This document shows, piece after piece, positions 9,262 through 18,584 of a DNA stretch of 64,000 nucleotides. The stretch spans positions 151,682 to 215,681 of the forward strand of contig JAHHIF010000006.1 of NCBI GenBank assembly GCA_019358875.1, written 5' to 3'. The notes beneath the pieces were generated by a model that was not told the DNA's origin, ran no database searches, and worked only from the letters and a program-made list of their open reading frames with translations. Position numbers and translations under genes: made by a program. How positions within the stretch are numbered: position 1 is the stretch's first letter; every line of letters begins with the position of its first letter. This DNA is from Symplocastrum torsivum CPER-KK1 (GTDB lineage Bacteria > Cyanobacteriota > Cyanobacteriia > Cyanobacteriales > Coleofasciculaceae).

Positions 9262-9672
9262 TTAATCGTTCTCTTTCACAGTTACTGCGTTTTTTGAATT
9301 AAGGAGCTTTCTACAAGACTCTCGTAACTCTTGAGCATCAAAGGGTTTCGTCAAGTATTCTGTTGCCCCCGCTAAGCGTCCCTTTACCTTATCAAAAGCC
9401 TTATCTCTTGCTGTGATCATAATAATTGGTAAATTGCAAAATTTGGGCAAAGTACGCAATGTGCGGCAAAGATCTAAGCCATCAACCCCTGGCAGCGACA
9501 CATCTAACAAAAACATTGCAATGGGTTGATGGTAAATCAAGGACAAGGCATCAACAGCACTATCGGCTACTAGAACGTTGTACTCGTTTGCGATCGCCTG
9601 TTTTATTATTTCTTGCATTGCAGTACTGTCGTCCACCGCAAGAATAGTGGGTTGGTTGCTTTGGAGTGACAT
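9262..9672 (-). CDS. Single-domain response regulator (CheY-like)
   Basis: The 136 residues form only a receiver domain. The acidic pair is in ILAVDDST, the phospho-acceptor Asp is in FLLDVSLPG, the switch Thr is in MITARD and the conserved Lys is in LTKPFD. No output domain is attached, so it acts by protein-protein contact, as in phosphorelays or phototaxis/twitching systems of cyanobacteria. No kinase is directly adjacent; the next large kinase gene lies about 1 kb away and reads divergently. The link is only by position. Confidence 0.9.
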   Translation of the reverse strand: MSLQSNQPTILAVDDSTAMQEIIKQAIANEYNVLVADSAVDALSLIYHQPIAMFLLDVSLPGVDGLDLCRTLRTLPKFCNLPIIMITARDKAFDKVKGRLAGATEYLTKPFDAQELRESCRKLLNSKNAVTVKEND

Positions 9673-10488
9673 ATGTCCCTATCTTCCAAGAAATTGAAGC
9701 TGATAACAAGCCAATAACGTGAAGATACTTAAAGCAAAAATAACCCAAGCTTTAATTATCTAGAAAAGCCTGTTGATTTAGTCTGGACTTATTCTAGCCA
9801 AGTCTTACTACTTAGATATTTTTCTTTGACTATCTTTACTAACTACTGAGTAGAAATTTAAGCCTTTGGGTTGATCTACCCAGATTAACTAAAAAAATTG
9901 ATTTTTTTGGGTTGATCTACCCAGACACTTGCTACATATCATCATGCTTTAATCTACAAACATGATTAACTAAGCTTTAACTCTCAAGCCTTCAGACGAT
10001 TAGGATTAGGGAAAGTTTCCCAGTCCCAGCACCCAAAACTCCTAGTTCTATTTATTTGCGCCTACTTGCTTATCTAGTGTTTTATCAGCCGCCTTATTCA
10101 CCCATCGAAGAGGCAATCAGGCTATGTTGTAATAGAAATATAAGTTTGTGAGGATGAGTTTATACTTCTTAAAATTATGTTTATTCTGTGAAGGAAACAG
10201 AGCAATTCAAAAATTTGGTTGCGATTGTGAAAATCGAACAGATAATAGGTAATGGGGTAGAGCTTTTACAGGAACTGATCGAATGAAGCGATGCTAGTCA
10301 TCAACTGGCAAAAGGGCTGGGAAACCCTAGGCATCGTCTCGAATCACCAGAACATACTATAGTTATTCAAAGCCACTAATTACTACTTGTACGAACAGTA
10401 ATATCCGCAGCGGAGGTGGATGACGGCGTAGCCCATTTAAACCCTTAAAAACAAAAAATAGTAAACAACAGTCTTTCAGGAGGGAGGG
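9673..10488. other. Long non-coding gap with paired palindromes
   Basis: No convincing gene is seen here. The only clear structures are the paired 17-bp palindromic units at 9868-9884 and 9909-9925 and AT-rich DNA before the histidine kinase locus. A promoter for each of the divergent signalling genes is expected here, but I cannot assign -10/-35 elements. Confidence 0.5.
9868..9925. repeat. Two direct copies of a palindromic 17-mer (GGGTTGATCTACCCAGA)
   Basis: The copies are at 9868-9884 and 9909-9925, with start-to-start spacing of 41 bp, about four helical turns. Each unit is itself a near-palindrome (GGGT..ATC..ACCC). Two identical phased palindromes upstream of the response regulator gene could be a dimer-binding operator; no protein is known to me for this site. 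Confidence 0.6.
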
Positions 10489-10633
10489 ATGCTAACTAAC
10501 GAAGACGCTTTTATTTGGCAATGGACTAGTGAGCCTTGATGATATGTACCTGTACCAAAATATCAACTCGGCTCCTGAAGCTGCCTTTGACGATTTGACT
10601 CGCTTGGCGATCGTAAAAACCTCAACAATCTAA
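10489..10633 (+). pseudogene. Decayed N-terminal fragment of a GAF-domain sensor gene
   Basis: An ATG at 10489 with an AGGAGGGAGG-type ribosome site opens MLTNEDAFIWQWTSEP before a TGA at 10537. A second frame from 10544 reads SAPEAAFDDLTRLAI and stops at 10631. SAPEAAFDDLTRLA is the classic start of a cyanobacterial GAF domain. The rest of that gene is missing; the next intact kinase starts at 10642, so a deletion joined the two. Confidence 0.65.
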
Positions 10634-10641
10634 ACCGAAAG

Positions 10642-13596
10642 ATGAGCAAGCGACCTCTAGTGGAGAAATCAGGGCAAGTGTCACATCAAGAACTCGTAGA
10701 TATCAAGTTAGCGATAGATGAAACGACGGTAGTGTCAATTACCGATTTCACAGGGAAAATCCAGTACGTTAACGATAAGTTCTGCGAAATCTCAAAATAT
10801 TCTAGAGAAGAACTGCAAAAAGTAGATCATCGCCTGATTAATTCTGGTTATCATCCACCAGAATTTTTCAAACAGATGTGGGGAACAATTCGCCGTGGCA
10901 AAGTTTGGAAGGGCGAAATTAGAAACCGAGCTAAGGATGGCAAAGTTTACTGGATGGATACAACCATCGTGCCAATCTTGCAAACTCAGGAAAAGCCTTA
11001 TAAATATGTCTCAATTTGCAAGGATATCACTGAACATAAGCAAGCCGAGGAAGAACACATTTGTCTTGGCACCAATACTCGTTTAGATCTTCCTTCAGAA
11101 GATAGGCACACTAGCCGTAGTAGGTCTAACACTAACAAAGGATTACTTCAATCCGAAGCGAACATGTCCCGATCGCATCTGAGTGGTAGCGACTACTCTT
11201 TCCGTGAGGCTCAGCGTTTTTTTAGATTCTCGCCGGAAATGTTGTGTATTGTTGGGTTTGATGGCTATTTTAAGACTGTTAACCCAGCCTTTGAAAAAAT
11301 CCTCTCCTATGCTCCAGAAGAACTCCTTGCTAAATCATTCCTCGATTTTGTTCATCCTGAAGACAAAGCACTAACCCTAGCTCAATTGCAGAAGCTTAGC
11401 ACTCAAGCATCAACTATCCAGTTTGAGAATCGCTATCGTTGTCAAGATGGTTCTTATACATGGCTTGCCTGGAGTGCCTCTTCGGTGATTGAGGACGGTG
11501 TCATGTATGCGATCGCTCGTGATATTACGGAAAGTAAACGGGTGAAAGCAACCCTACTAGAGCGATCGCGTGACTCAACCTTAGAAGCTGATGTCGGGGC
11601 GGCATTGAGCCAAAGTGGTACATTACCCGAAAGCCTCAAGCGTTGCACTGAGGCAATAGTGAAGCATCTCGATGCAATTGGGGTTGGGATTTGGACCGTT
11701 GACCCATCAACCGCCCCTGGAACGACAGACCTTTTATCTCTAAACTTACAAGCGTCAGCAGGTCATCTTATCCCCACTGACACCTTTCCCTATCATCTTC
11801 CTCCAGACCACAGCCTCATTGGTGAAATTCTCCAAACTCGGCAACCTGTCAGCACTCAATTGTCTTCAACAAGCAAACACGTCAGTACTAGCACGGGAAA
11901 GGTGATTTCCTATTCTCCATTCCTGATTCCCCGACTTCCCAAAACTGCTGTTGGAGTCTCAACCCAAAAAATCTTCTTTACAGGTTACCCTCTGATTATT
12001 CAAGCACGGCTAGTCGGCATCATTGGCTTGTTGACTCATCAACCCTTATCCGAGGTTGTGCAAGGTGTTCTGGGATGGGTTGCGAATGCGATCGCACTAG
12101 CAATTGACCATGCTTGGGCACGGGAAGAACTACTCAGTCGTAGGGAAGCGCTACTCTTTCGATTAGCCAGTCAAATCCGTAACTCGCTTGACCTCGATAC
12201 AATTTTGGGTACTGCCGTCACCGAGATTCGGAGTTTGCTTAATGTTGACGGCTGTCACTTTTTGTGGTGCTGGTCAGAGCCAAATCGACCTTGCTTAAGT
12301 GTGACTCACGAAGCCTGCGATCCCGGTTTACCTAGTTTATTAGGTGAGCGTCCATCACCCTATCTAACACCTTTAGCGGAGACAATCCGCAATCTAGAGA
12401 CGCTCAAAATTGAAAATCTGGCTGAGGCATCCAATCTAGATCCTGAAATGCGATCAATCCTTAGCGATTGGGGCATCACCTCTGGATTGTTACTACCACT
12501 GAAGACTCACACGGGCCAGCTAGGAGCAATTATCTGTAGCCACTACGATAGCCCCCGCTTGTGGAGTGATCATGAAGTAGAACTCCTGCAAGCCGTGGTC
12601 GATCAATTAGCGATCGCGATTGAACACGCAGAACTATTCGCAAAAACTCGCGCCGCTGTTCTAGCCGCTCAAACCCAGGCACAGCACTTGGAAATGGCGT
12701 TAGAAGAACTCAAGCAAGCCGAATCGCGACTCATCCAGACCGAAAAAATGTCCAGCCTCGGTCAAATGGTTGCGGGAATCGCCCATGAAATCAACAACCC
12801 CGTTAACTTCATCACAGGTAACCTGAGCCATGCAACCCACTATATCCAAGACCTACTTGACCTAGTTGAGCGCTATCAGCAGCATTACCCAAAACCGACT
12901 CCAGATCTTCAAGAGTATATCGAAGACATTGATTTAGAATTCCTCATTGATGACTTGCCGAAAATCCTGTCTTCAATGCAGCTAGGGGCTGACCGCATTC
13001 ATGAGATTGTCATTTCCTTGCGGAACTTCTCACGACTGGATGAGGCAGAAATGAAGCCAGTTAATATCCACGAAGGAATAGACAATACACTGTTGATTCT
13101 CCAAAGCCGCTTGAAAGCTAGTGGCAATAATCCTGGTATTACCATCATTAAAGAGTACGGCAACCTGCCACTTGTCGAGTGCTACGCAGGTCAACTCAAT
13201 CAAGTCTTTATGAACATCGTCAGCAATGCGATCGATGCCCTAGAGACACAGAGATTAAGACAAGCAGAGAACAATTTGTGCCAAGGCGAGAGCGAAAGTG
13301 ATTCTTCTTGCCCACCCACTCTCTCACCGACGATCTGGATTCACACAGAACTCTTGGATAGCCATCAAGTCCTTATCCGAATTCGCGACAACGGTCTAGG
13401 CATCCCAGAAAACGTCATTGGGAGTCTTTTTGACCCCTTCTTCACTACTAAACCCGTAGGTAAAGGCACTGGTTTAGGGCTGTCGATTAGCTACCAAATT
13501 GTCGTAGAGAAACATGGCGGTATCCTCAAGTGTCTCTCTGAACCCGGTCAAGGGGCTGAGTTTTGGATTGAAATCCCGATCGCACCACAGCTATAG
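10642..13596 (+). CDS. Sensor histidine kinase with two PAS and two GAF domains
   Basis: The 984 residues read: PAS (about 20-135, ending YVSICKDITEHKQ), PAS (about 190-300, ending YAIARDITESKR), GAF (about 310-490), GAF (about 505-665), coiled linker, then a dimerisation/phospho-acceptor helix with MSSLGQMVAGIAHEINNPVN (H in the HEINNP box) and an ATP-binding domain. In that last domain the N box is NIVSNAIDAL, with IRDNGLGIP, FDPFFTTKP and GKGTGLGLSI. It autophosphorylates in response to a signal sensed by the soluble domains; no membrane helix is seen, so it is cytoplasmic. The HEINNP box places it with the large group lacking a receiver. Its partner is not adjacent. Confidence 0.92.
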   Translation: MSKRPLVEKSGQVSHQELVDIKLAIDETTVVSITDFTGKIQYVNDKFCEISKYSREELQKVDHRLINSGYHPPEFFKQMWGTIRRGKVWKGEIRNRAKDGKVYWMDTTIVPILQTQEKPYKYVSICKDITEHKQAEEEHICLGTNTRLDLPSEDRHTSRSRSNTNKGLLQSEANMSRSHLSGSDYSFREAQRFFRFSPEMLCIVGFDGYFKTVNPAFEKILSYAPEELLAKSFLDFVHPEDKALTLAQLQKLSTQASTIQFENRYRCQDGSYTWLAWSASSVIEDGVMYAIARDITESKRVKATLLERSRDSTLEADVGAALSQSGTLPESLKRCTEAIVKHLDAIGVGIWTVDPSTAPGTTDLLSLNLQASAGHLIPTDTFPYHLPPDHSLIGEILQTRQPVSTQLSSTSKHVSTSTGKVISYSPFLIPRLPKTAVGVSTQKIFFTGYPLIIQARLVGIIGLLTHQPLSEVVQGVLGWVANAIALAIDHAWAREELLSRREALLFRLASQIRNSLDLDTILGTAVTEIRSLLNVDGCHFLWCWSEPNRPCLSVTHEACDPGLPSLLGERPSPYLTPLAETIRNLETLKIENLAEASNLDPEMRSILSDWGITSGLLLPLKTHTGQLGAIICSHYDSPRLWSDHEVELLQAVVDQLAIAIEHAELFAKTRAAVLAAQTQAQHLEMALEELKQAESRLIQTEKMSSLGQMVAGIAHEINNPVNFITGNLSHATHYIQDLLDLVERYQQHYPKPTPDLQEYIEDIDLEFLIDDLPKILSSMQLGADRIHEIVISLRNFSRLDEAEMKPVNIHEGIDNTLLILQSRLKASGNNPGITIIKEYGNLPLVECYAGQLNQVFMNIVSNAIDALETQRLRQAENNLCQGESESDSSCPPTLSPTIWIHTELLDSHQVLIRIRDNGLGIPENVIGSLFDPFFTTKPVGKGTGLGLSISYQIVVEKHGGILKCLSEPGQGAEFWIEIPIAPQL

Positions 13597-13651
13597 CAGA
13601 AGGCAGAAGGCAGAGGGCAGAGGGCAGAAGGCAGAAGGCAGAAGGCACAGA
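13595..13651. repeat. Short tandem repeat of a GGCAGAA/GGCAGAG heptamer
   Basis: About seven head-to-tail copies of a heptamer follow the kinase stop codon. A partial, related stretch appears near 34155-34195. Such heptamers (short tandemly repeated repetitive sequences) are well known between genes in cyanobacteria. No function is assigned. Confidence 0.8.
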
Positions 13652-13969
13652 GCTTTTATTGCAACAGCTATACCTGAGCAACGTTCTGTGACATTCCTCC
13701 GTTCATCTTTAATAAAACTTGTTGTAAGAGTTTCTGTTAAAGAGATTTACCGCTGAAAGTCTTATACAGGGAAACGAGGCGAGTCTTCCCTCATACCCAA
13801 TTGCACTCAAACAGCCCACCCGTTAGGAGTTGTCGCTTCTACCTGGGACTAAACGCTGAGAGCTAATTGGTTATTACATACTCTTTCAGTAGCAAAACCT
13901 GGTGAATTGCCCTTACTACGGAAATGCACTAAAGGTATATCCCAACTTAACTTGAACAACAGTAAACAA

Positions 13970-14359
13970 ATGGCAATCACTTACCCCATTATCGAAACTC
14001 AGCTTCGGCTAATCAGAGCCTTACAGAAGGGATATGTTGAAGCACTGGAAGCAGGAGACTGGCAAGCCGCCAATTACCGTTGCTTTCACTTACACAAATT
14101 GTGTGAAGGGCTACACCATCTTGGTCAAATGCTGGATAAAGAAAGCACCATTCCAAGCCCGGTTCCCCAAAAAAGTTCTAATAGCTGGGTTAGTAGTGTC
14201 CGTTCTACCAGCCCAATTCATGCTTTGAATGCCCCTGAGGACACTGATAACAAGTCTGTGCCTGTGGTGTCACCACCACCACCACCCGATCTTGCCCGAT
14301 ATGAATGGGGCATCGGTTTTCAAGGGATTGAACCACCACCAATTGATGAAGTGTGGTAG
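13970..14359 (+). CDS. Small hypothetical protein
   Basis: A frame is open from 13907, but ATG at 13970 (MAITYPIIETQ) gives the more natural start. The 129 residues begin with a helical region (QLRLIRALQKGYVEALEAGD), continue with a Ser/Pro-rich linker, and end with a Pro-rich stretch SPPPPPDLARYEWGIGFQGI. I do not recognise a family. The ordered N-terminal helices plus a disordered tail suggest a small adaptor. It is not evidently linked to neighbours. Confidence 0.5.
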   Translation: MAITYPIIETQLRLIRALQKGYVEALEAGDWQAANYRCFHLHKLCEGLHHLGQMLDKESTIPSPVPQKSSNSWVSSVRSTSPIHALNAPEDTDNKSVPVVSPPPPPDLARYEWGIGFQGIEPPPIDEVW

Positions 14360-14500
14360 GGAATTCCTAATTGTTAATCGGTTAGACAGCTAGTTTTTAG
14401 CTGAGGCAAGTGATTGGTTCAGGACTTGACATTGGCAAATTTGAGCTTTGAGTTGGTGCGATCGCTTACCTCATCAGCCAATTGAGAATGAGTTCTAGTC

Positions 14501-14529
14501 GTAGAGACGTTCCGGCGGAACGTCTCTAC
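14501..14529. repeat. Perfect palindrome, arms of about 14 bp (GTAGAGACGTTCCG)
   Basis: The 29-bp stretch is an inverted repeat of GTAGAGACGTTCCG around a single centre base. It has no T run and lies between genes. Palindromes of this exact style are dispersed in many cyanobacterial genomes. It could form a transcript hairpin. Confidence 0.75.
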
Positions 14530-14636
14530 AAAGTTTTATGGGTTGCCGAAAAAGGGGATAGATGACCCGGATGCAGTATCACACCTGGTAAATTAGGGCT
14601 GGAAACTAACGAATGCCCTATGGGTGTGATTCCTTT

Positions 14637-14673
14637 GTTTCAATCCCTGAAAGGGATTAATGGGTTCTGAAAG
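14637..14673. repeat. Orphan CRISPR-repeat-like unit
   Basis: The stretch starts with GTTTCAATCCCTGAAAGGGA, which is the 5' half of a common cyanobacterial CRISPR repeat type, and ends GGGTTCTGAAAG after about 37 bases. There is only one copy, with no spacers and no cas gene within many kilobases. It is unlike the V-K array repeat at 36943 except for general style. It is likely a relic of a lost array or a chance hairpin. Confidence 0.45.
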
Positions 14674-14757
14674 CCTTGTAGAGTAGGAGTTTTAGCAAAA
14701 ATATCAAGCTACCTTGGAAAAACACCTACCCATTCGCGCCACTTCCGCTTGATCAGT

Positions 14758-15567
14758 TTAAACCACTTGGTCTGGGTCAACGCCTAACTCACGCAGTCGT
14801 GCTGCTAGTTGTTCAACACGTTGCTCAGCAGCAGCGGCTTTCTCATCAGGGAGAGGAATCAACTCTCCCTCAGCCGTCATCCACCGCAACCACAGCCGAT
14901 TGAAAGATTGAAAACTCCCTCGCCACAAACCTAAACTTAGCTCTAGCTCCGGAATCAGCAAGCGTCCCTGAGTAAGTTCTGCGGGTTCATAGTGTCCATC
15001 GACAAGGTGGAATACCTGAAGTTGCTCGGTATAACGACTAAAGACAACATAATAAGGAACGCGCAGAATCTGCTCATAAACTTCCCACTTCGTCGGGGGC
15101 TTTCCTGGTTCGCTAACCGTCTGTCCCAAATCTTCGTCATCTGTTCCTGGAGACAATAACTCAACCACCACAAACGGACTAACTTGTTCCTGCCAGACGA
15201 CATAGCTCAAACGCATATCGCGTTCTTCATAAAGCCGAGAGACACCCACAACACCAAACCAATCGGGGCGCTTATACCGACCTGAATGTCTGAAATCGTA
15301 GTAGAGATTGAGGTCACAGGCGCTGAACACCATGTCTGGGTTCCAGTTTGGAGGGACAAAGGTCAAAAACAGCAGTAGGGGTTGTAAGAAATGGAATTCG
15401 TCAGGCAAGCCAGGTTCCTCTGGGTTGTCGCTAGGCAAGTCGTACATTGTCGGCAAAGTTTGCCGAGGTGGAAGAGGTGGGTCAGATTGGGGAGGAAGGC
15501 GAGTCATATCAAGTTTTGTTTGAGGAACTTGCTTTAAACTTAATTTTAGGCTAGACATCCAGAGCAT
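14758..15567 (-). CDS. Uma2-family (DUF820) restriction-endonuclease-fold protein
   Basis: This 269-residue protein has the Uma2 core: RPDWFGVVGV (the Pro-Asp of the PD-(D/E)XK fold) and VVVELLSPGT, where the catalytic Glu precedes the usual (S/T)PS/G loop. A ...DEDLGQTV...KWEVYEQILRVPYYVVFSRY segment and an acidic, coiled C-terminus (AAAAEQRVEQLAARLREL) follow. Cyanobacteria carry dozens of these; their role is unclear and may involve transposon or toxin functions. ATG codons at 15567 and 15558 are both possible starts. Confidence 0.85.
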   Translation of the reverse strand: MLWMSSLKLSLKQVPQTKLDMTRLPPQSDPPLPPRQTLPTMYDLPSDNPEEPGLPDEFHFLQPLLLFLTFVPPNWNPDMVFSACDLNLYYDFRHSGRYKRPDWFGVVGVSRLYEERDMRLSYVVWQEQVSPFVVVELLSPGTDDEDLGQTVSEPGKPPTKWEVYEQILRVPYYVVFSRYTEQLQVFHLVDGHYEPAELTQGRLLIPELELSLGLWRGSFQSFNRLWLRWMTAEGELIPLPDEKAAAAEQRVEQLAARLRELGVDPDQVV

Positions 15568-15686
15568 TGGCAGGAAAACTCAGCGGCTCAGCGAGGAAAA
15601 TCTTTAGAATACTCACAGTATGAGTAGTTTTTAAAAGTGTGCGATCGCGCAGTACGAAGAGAGCTTATCAAGCCTAGAAAAACAAA

Positions 15687-18113
15687 ATGTCTGAGCCACA
15701 ACATCAATGGCAAATCTCGCCGCCCCCTCAAATCCCCCAGGATTTTGTTGATGCGGTAAAGCGCCACAGCCCTACATCTGATGGTCATTATGCCGCGCAA
15801 TTGTTGTGGCAGAGGGGAATCCGCGACCTTGAGCAACTGCCAGGTTTCTTGAACCCAGAATTTTATCAACCCGCCAGTCCCTTTGAATTTGGGCAAGAAA
15901 TGCACTGGGCAGTAGAGCGCTTGCAGCAAGCTTGTAGAACGGGTGAAATGGTGGCGATTTGGGGGGATTTTGATGCGGATGGCATCACCTCAACATCCGT
16001 TCTCTGGGAAGGACTAGGACAATTTTTGCCTCAAGAATGGCAACTAATCTACTACATTCCTAACCGCCTCACTGAATCTCACGGGCTTAATTGTCAGGGA
16101 ATTGATACCTTGCAAAAGCAAGGTTGTCGGTTAATTGTCACCTGCGACACGGGCAGCACCAATATAAGTGAAATTGAATATGCCCAAGCATTAGAGATTG
16201 ATGTTGTTGTCACCGACCACCACACCTTGCCATTAGAGCGTCCACCAGTTAAGGCAATTATCAATCCTCGCTATTTCTCCTCTGACCACCCACTGTTTCA
16301 TCTTTCTGGTGTTGCTGTTGCCTACAAGTTGGTAGAAGCGCTCTATGAAACCTTACCCGAAGTCCCGCAACAGCCTTTAGAAAACTTGTTAGATTTAGTT
16401 GCAATTGGTTTAATTGCAGATTTGGTGCAGTTGAGTGGAGATTGTCGATATCTGGCACAAGTAGGAATCAAACAACTACAACAACTCCCAAAAACTCGCC
16501 GTCGTCCGGGTGTAGCGCGTCTATTGGAACTGTGTCAGCGAAATGGCGATCGCCCTACAGATATTTCCTTCGGTCTTGGCCCTAGAATTAACGCTGTAAG
16601 CCGGATTCAGGGTGATGCTACTTTTTGCGTTGAATTACTTACCAGCGATGATGAAAAACGTACTGAGCAATTAGCCATTGAAACAGAACTAGCCAATATC
16701 CGCCGTAAGGGTTTGCAAAAAGACGTTACGCAGCAAGTAAAACACAAGCTTGACCAACTCGACCTTTCAACAACCAGTGTAATTGTCCTAGAAGACTCTC
16801 AATGGCCCGTTGGTGTTTTAGGTTTAGTAGCAGGTCAAGTTGCCCAGGAATACGGACGACCTACGATTTTGTTGAGTTCAGATGGTGGGAACCCTGCACA
16901 AGAAGAAAACTTGCAAGAAACCTCTGGTGTCTCTTCCCAATTCCCAATCCCCAACCCTCAGCCCTTAATTGCCAGAGGTTCAGCACGTTCTGTGAATAAC
17001 ATTGACCTTTATCAATTGGTTAAGTCCCAAGAACACCTCTTACATCGCTTTGGTGGTCATCCTTTTGCGGCTGGGTTGAGCTTACCTGTTGAAAATATTC
17101 CCTTGTTTATCCAAGCAATAAACCAACAACTGCGACAACAATTGGGTACGTCAGGTACTTTAATGACACCTGTAATTGAAGCTGACCTCGTAGTTAAAGT
17201 TGCAGATTTGGGGAAAGAACTATTTCAAGAACTCAAACTGCTTGAACCCTGTGGAATGGGAAATCCTGTTCCAAAACTGCTGATTCAAAACTGTTGGTTT
17301 GAAGCGGTTTGGAATCGCAACTCTCAGGACATGAAGGGGCGAAAGGTGCAGTATATCAAGACTGAGTTGGAACTTTTGGACGACTCCGCTAGTGTCGGCT
17401 TTCCCGGTATCTGGTGGGGACACTATAAAGACGAAGTACCGAAGGGCAAGTGCAATGCTCTTGTTGAACTTGACTATAACAATTACAAAAGACGCCCGGA
17501 AGTGCGTATCATTGCCCTGCAACCCAACGTTGAATCGTCCTACTTTAACATCCCTACTCAACTCGATTGGATTTTAGATTGGCGAGGGGACATTGGGGAG
17601 ATGGAGGAAGCTGGGGAGAACGTTCGTCCCGCTTCGCTAACACCTTCTCAACCCCTCACGATAAGCGAGTGTCCAACTAGCTGGGATGAGTTGCAAGTAT
17701 GGTTCCGACGAGCGATCGCATCAGATCGACCACTAGCGATCGCTTATCCACCACCGAGTCAACAGCCACCTCGCGAAATCTGGCAGCAGTTGGTGGGAAT
17801 TGCAAAATTTCTCAGTCGCACAGGTCAATCTGCGACTTTAGCGCAATTGCAAGACAAGCTTGATTTAAGCGATCGCACACTTCATCTGGGACTCAATGCC
17901 CTTTCTGAACTCGGCTTTCAGGTTAAACATTCTGATTGGTCTATTACCATTAGCTGGACTCCCATAGACTCATCAACTACTGACTCTTCTACTCAACAAG
18001 CTACTCAAAGCTTCTTAGCCGCCATTGAAGAAGAACAATTTCTGCGTGAATATTTCTACCAAGTTCCCCTATCCACTATCCAAGCCCAAGCAAGAGCTAA
18101 TTATCGTGAATGA
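15687..18113 (+). CDS. recJ: Single-stranded-DNA-specific 5'-3' exonuclease RecJ
   Basis: The 808-residue protein is a DHH phosphoesterase: motif I is WGDFDADGITST, a catalytic Asp lies in VTCDTGS, and the DHH motif is VVTDHHTLP. The DHHA1 part carries RFGGHPFAAGLS. RecJ degrades 5' ends in recombination and mismatch repair. The protein is longer than E. coli RecJ (577 residues) because of a C-terminal extension of about 200 residues containing a winged-helix-like stretch (LQDKLDLSDRTLHLGLNALS), which is common in cyanobacterial homologues. An insertion of low complexity near residue 420 (FPIPNPQP) looks like a captured intergenic repeat in frame. Confidence 0.93.
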   Translation: MSEPQHQWQISPPPQIPQDFVDAVKRHSPTSDGHYAAQLLWQRGIRDLEQLPGFLNPEFYQPASPFEFGQEMHWAVERLQQACRTGEMVAIWGDFDADGITSTSVLWEGLGQFLPQEWQLIYYIPNRLTESHGLNCQGIDTLQKQGCRLIVTCDTGSTNISEIEYAQALEIDVVVTDHHTLPLERPPVKAIINPRYFSSDHPLFHLSGVAVAYKLVEALYETLPEVPQQPLENLLDLVAIGLIADLVQLSGDCRYLAQVGIKQLQQLPKTRRRPGVARLLELCQRNGDRPTDISFGLGPRINAVSRIQGDATFCVELLTSDDEKRTEQLAIETELANIRRKGLQKDVTQQVKHKLDQLDLSTTSVIVLEDSQWPVGVLGLVAGQVAQEYGRPTILLSSDGGNPAQEENLQETSGVSSQFPIPNPQPLIARGSARSVNNIDLYQLVKSQEHLLHRFGGHPFAAGLSLPVENIPLFIQAINQQLRQQLGTSGTLMTPVIEADLVVKVADLGKELFQELKLLEPCGMGNPVPKLLIQNCWFEAVWNRNSQDMKGRKVQYIKTELELLDDSASVGFPGIWWGHYKDEVPKGKCNALVELDYNNYKRRPEVRIIALQPNVESSYFNIPTQLDWILDWRGDIGEMEEAGENVRPASLTPSQPLTISECPTSWDELQVWFRRAIASDRPLAIAYPPPSQQPPREIWQQLVGIAKFLSRTGQSATLAQLQDKLDLSDRTLHLGLNALSELGFQVKHSDWSITISWTPIDSSTTDSSTQQATQSFLAAIEEEQFLREYFYQVPLSTIQAQARANYRE

Positions 18114-18139
18114 TTAGCAGTTAGCGGTCAGCTATCAGC

Positions 18140-18165
18140 GTAGGGTGCGTCACGACGCACCCTAC
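18140..18165. repeat. Palindrome GTAGGGTGCGT..ACGCACCCTAC, copy 1
   Basis: A perfect inverted repeat with arms GTAGGGTGCGT lies just after recJ. A second copy with a slightly different centre lies at 63721-63746. Dispersed copies of this hairpin are typical of cyanobacterial intergenic DNA. Confidence 0.8.
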
Positions 18166-18226
18166 TAGTAAAGCTACTGTGTAAGTCTTAGTGTAATTAA
18201 AGTACACATTAGCTTAATTTTTTGTG

Positions 18227-18553
18227 ATGCCAAAGACCCATTCCTCTGTCCAAGCCGTTAAAGAGCAGGCAAAGCAGACAGTCACCAATGCGGTTGCTAA
18301 TCCTTGGATTGATCGATTCGCACGATTTGGTTATGCCGCCAAAGGAGTGGTTCACATCATTGTCGGGCTACTGGCGACAGAAGTAGCACTAGGACTTGGT
18401 GGTCAAGTGACTGACTCAGAGGGCGCTCTAAAGCCTAATAAGATGTTATCGAAAATACGCTTTTGGGTAGTAGAAGCTAAAAAAGAGATTTGGATATTAT
18501 TTCTAAGGTTGGACGAATGCCATAGTCAAATTGTTTATTTCCTAGCTGGGTAA
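18227..18553 (+). pseudogene. Truncated DUF1206 membrane protein
   Basis: From the ATG at 18227 the first 65 or so residues include WIDRFARFGYAAKGVVHIIV, then GLLATEVALGLGG, the first repeat of DUF1206, a family with about three such units and six helices. After EGALKPNK the sequence no longer resembles the family and stops at 108 residues, with an unrelated tail (SKIRFWVVEAKKEIWILF). A deletion or insertion has removed two thirds of the gene. Confidence 0.7.
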
Positions 18554-18584
18554 AATTACTACCTATGCTTGAAAAGCACACAAG

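Noticed and set aside
13595..13651. Tandem heptamers considered as a small CRISPR array
   Set aside because: There are no spacers; the copies are head to tail.
16890..16980. Possible frameshift inside recJ at the low-complexity stretch
   Set aside because: The frame continues unbroken; the stretch is an in-frame insertion of an intergenic-type repeat.
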